The position numbers and the translations under genes were made by a program. 64,000 nucleotides of DNA from Gammaproteobacteria bacterium (lineage in GTDB: Bacteria; Pseudomonadota; Gammaproteobacteria; Steroidobacterales; Steroidobacteraceae): assembly GCA_025357835.1 (NCBI GenBank), contig JANYLM010000130.1:62001-126000 (forward strand), in the 5' to 3' direction. The number at the start of each line of letters is the position of its first letter. Position 1 is the stretch's first letter. The notes beneath the pieces were generated by a model. The model was not told the DNA's origin. It worked only from the letters and a program-made list of their open reading frames with translations, and made no database searches. Of this stretch, positions 62,829-64,000 are shown piece by piece.

Positions 62829-64000
62829 ATGACTGAAACTTTGAAGCTGCGATTTTGCCGTGCCGCGTGTGCTGCACTAGCCGCGAACGCCTGTCTTGCC
62901 GCCATGGCAGTGGCGCAATCGGCTCCGGCCGCACCGCTCAGCGGTGCGGCCGTGTTCACTGCGCACTGCAAGTCTTGCCATGAACCGCCCATCGAACGAG
63001 CGCCGAGTCGGGTGGATCTCGCGTTTCGTCCGCGCGCAAGCATCGTGACGGCATTGACGACCGGAGTGATGTCGCCGATGGCGAAGGACCTGTCGCGTGC
63101 GGAGATTGACGCGGTCGCCGCCTACTTGCAGCCGAGCGAGATTTTGAGTTCGACCGGGGTCGACCCGCCATGCTCGACAAATGAACCCATACGCGCCGGC
63201 TCCTCCGACTGGCCGAGCATGGGCATTGACGACTCTGCCGGCCGTTTTCAGCGACATCCGGGATTGCGGGCCGAGGACGTGCCCAAGCTCAAGGTCAAGT
63301 GGTCCTTTGCCATGCCGGGCGGGGGGCAGCCCACCGTGATCGGCCATTGGCTGTTCGTCAACAACCGCGGCGGAAAGCTTTACGCCTTGGACGCCAGGAC
63401 GGGATGTGTTCATTGGGCTCATGAGGGCTCAGGATCGCGCACGACCGCGATGGTGCTCCGCTCAGCGATTTCGCCGAGCGGCTGGGTGACGCTCGCCGGC
63501 ATCGACATCCGCAGGGTGCGCGCCTTTGATGCCCAAACCGGCAAGGAGTTGTGGACCAGCGAACCGCTGGATTCCCACGCCGCCGCATTCATCAATGGCT
63601 CCCCCGTTGTCTCCGGAACTCAGATCTTCGTTCCCATCTCCTCGGGCGAGGAAGTGCTGGCCATCCCGAAAGACTACCCCTGCTGCTCCTTCCGCGGATC
63701 CTTGGTCGCGCTCGACCTTAGAACGGGTCGCAGGCAGTGGCAGACGTTCATGATTACGCAGCCGCTTCACCCGACCCGCGTCAACGCGGCGGGCACACAG
63801 ATGCAAGGACCGGCTGGGGCACCCGTTTGGGCGGCACCCACTGCCGATCCGCAGCGTGGCGTGGTGTACGTCGCGACCGGGAATAGCTATACCGACGTAG
63901 CGACGGACGGTACCGACTCCATCGTCGCGCTCGACATGAAAACCGGCAGCCTGCGCTGGCGAACTCAGGCCACCGCGGACGACAATTTCATTCAAGGTTG
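62829..64000 (+). CDS. cytochrome c / PQQ-propeller dehydrogenase (PVA-dehydrogenase-like), cut by window end
   Basis: The frame is open from ATG 62829 (a GTG at 62817 is also in frame) to the last base, giving 390 residues of a longer protein. After a signal peptide comes a heme c domain with CKSCH and MSPMAKDLSRAEIDAVAAYLQ, then PQQ-type blades (LYALDARTGCVHWAHEG; RAFDAQTGKELWTSEPL; YVATGNSYTDVATDGTDSIVALDMKTGSLRWRTQA). N-terminal cytochrome followed by a propeller is the layout of polyvinyl-alcohol dehydrogenase. The PQQ metal-site residues are beyond the window. Confidence 0.88.
   Translation, partial: MTETLKLRFCRAACAALAANACLAAMAVAQSAPAAPLSGAAVFTAHCKSCHEPPIERAPSRVDLAFRPRASIVTALTTGVMSPMAKDLSRAEIDAVAAYLQPSEILSSTGVDPPCSTNEPIRAGSSDWPSMGIDDSAGRFQRHPGLRAEDVPKLKVKWSFAMPGGGQPTVIGHWLFVNNRGGKLYALDARTGCVHWAHEGSGSRTTAMVLRSAISPSGWVTLAGIDIRRVRAFDAQTGKELWTSEPLDSHAAAFINGSPVVSGTQIFVPISSGEEVLAIPKDYPCCSFRGSLVALDLRTGRRQWQTFMITQPLHPTRVNAAGTQMQGPAGAPVWAAPTADPQRGVVYVATGNSYTDVATDGTDSIVALDMKTGSLRWRTQATADDNFIQG

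Noticed and set aside
1..64000. tRNA, rRNA, CRISPR arrays and intact insertion sequences
   Set aside because: I looked for cloverleaf ends, regular spacer repeats and transposase motifs with terminal inverted repeats and saw none convincing; a tRNAscan or Infernal run would be needed to exclude small RNAs.

Overview
The window is GC-rich and densely coded on both strands, with short intergenic gaps, many signal-peptide proteins and three large TonB-dependent receptors whose plug domains open with an EIVVTAxKR-type motif. The PA4780-type RIO kinase, the FIST/hybrid-kinase pair, the AraC regulators and the EthA-like monooxygenase point to a free-living oxidative proteobacterium. A gammaproteobacterium of the Steroidobacter/Nevskiales kind is my best guess from gene content alone; no rRNA or tRNA is present to test it.

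Layout. 1-7.4 kb: assorted envelope and housekeeping genes (a duplicated-domain exported protein, a cyclic-nucleotide-binding/thioredoxin-reductase-like fusion, an M48 protease with a DUF898 membrane protein, two small membrane proteins). 7.8-14.3 kb: an AraC regulator divergent from a TonB receptor and a PQQ quinohemoprotein dehydrogenase carrying a WDYD motif, then a cupin. 14.3-19.2 kb: a lipoprotein, an orphan molybdenum hydroxylase large subunit and an exported methyltransferase fusion. 19.6-26.2 kb: a MocR regulator convergent with an amine or amino-acid operon (permease, aldehyde dehydrogenase, Fe-alcohol dehydrogenase, glutamine amidotransferase). 26.4-32.3 kb: RIO kinase, acyl-CoA ligase, FIST sensor, hybrid histidine kinase and a LuxR-type response regulator.

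32.4-46.5 kb is the centrepiece: ten genes on one strand with almost no gaps. They are an aldehyde dehydrogenase, a TonB receptor, an acyl-CoA ligase and a full quinohemoprotein amine dehydrogenase locus (qhpG-A-D-C-B-F-E). Every residue known to be crosslinked in the gamma subunit is conserved. The string encodes a plausible route: uptake across the outer membrane, periplasmic oxidation of a primary amine to an aldehyde, oxidation to the acid, and CoA activation. The FIST-kinase-regulator group next door, with a palindrome in the shared promoter region, is the likely controller.

46.5-50.7 kb is a decaying stretch: a ribbon-helix-helix antitoxin remnant, a TonB-like gene, a kup potassium transporter broken by a 2-bp duplication behind a structured leader, and a PIN-toxin remnant. 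50.7-55.3 kb holds a TPM-like protein, hypothetical proteins and an ECF sigma factor operon with an ankyrin membrane protein. 55.4-57.1 kb is a hipBA toxin-antitoxin pair with three palindromes spaced 39-40 bp. 57.2-64 kb is an EthA-like Baeyer-Villiger monooxygenase and an AraC regulator, divergent from a third TonB receptor followed by a cytochrome c/PQQ-propeller dehydrogenase cut by the window end. Three times in 64 kb a regulator diverges from a TonB receptor that is linked to a periplasmic cofactor-dependent dehydrogenase.
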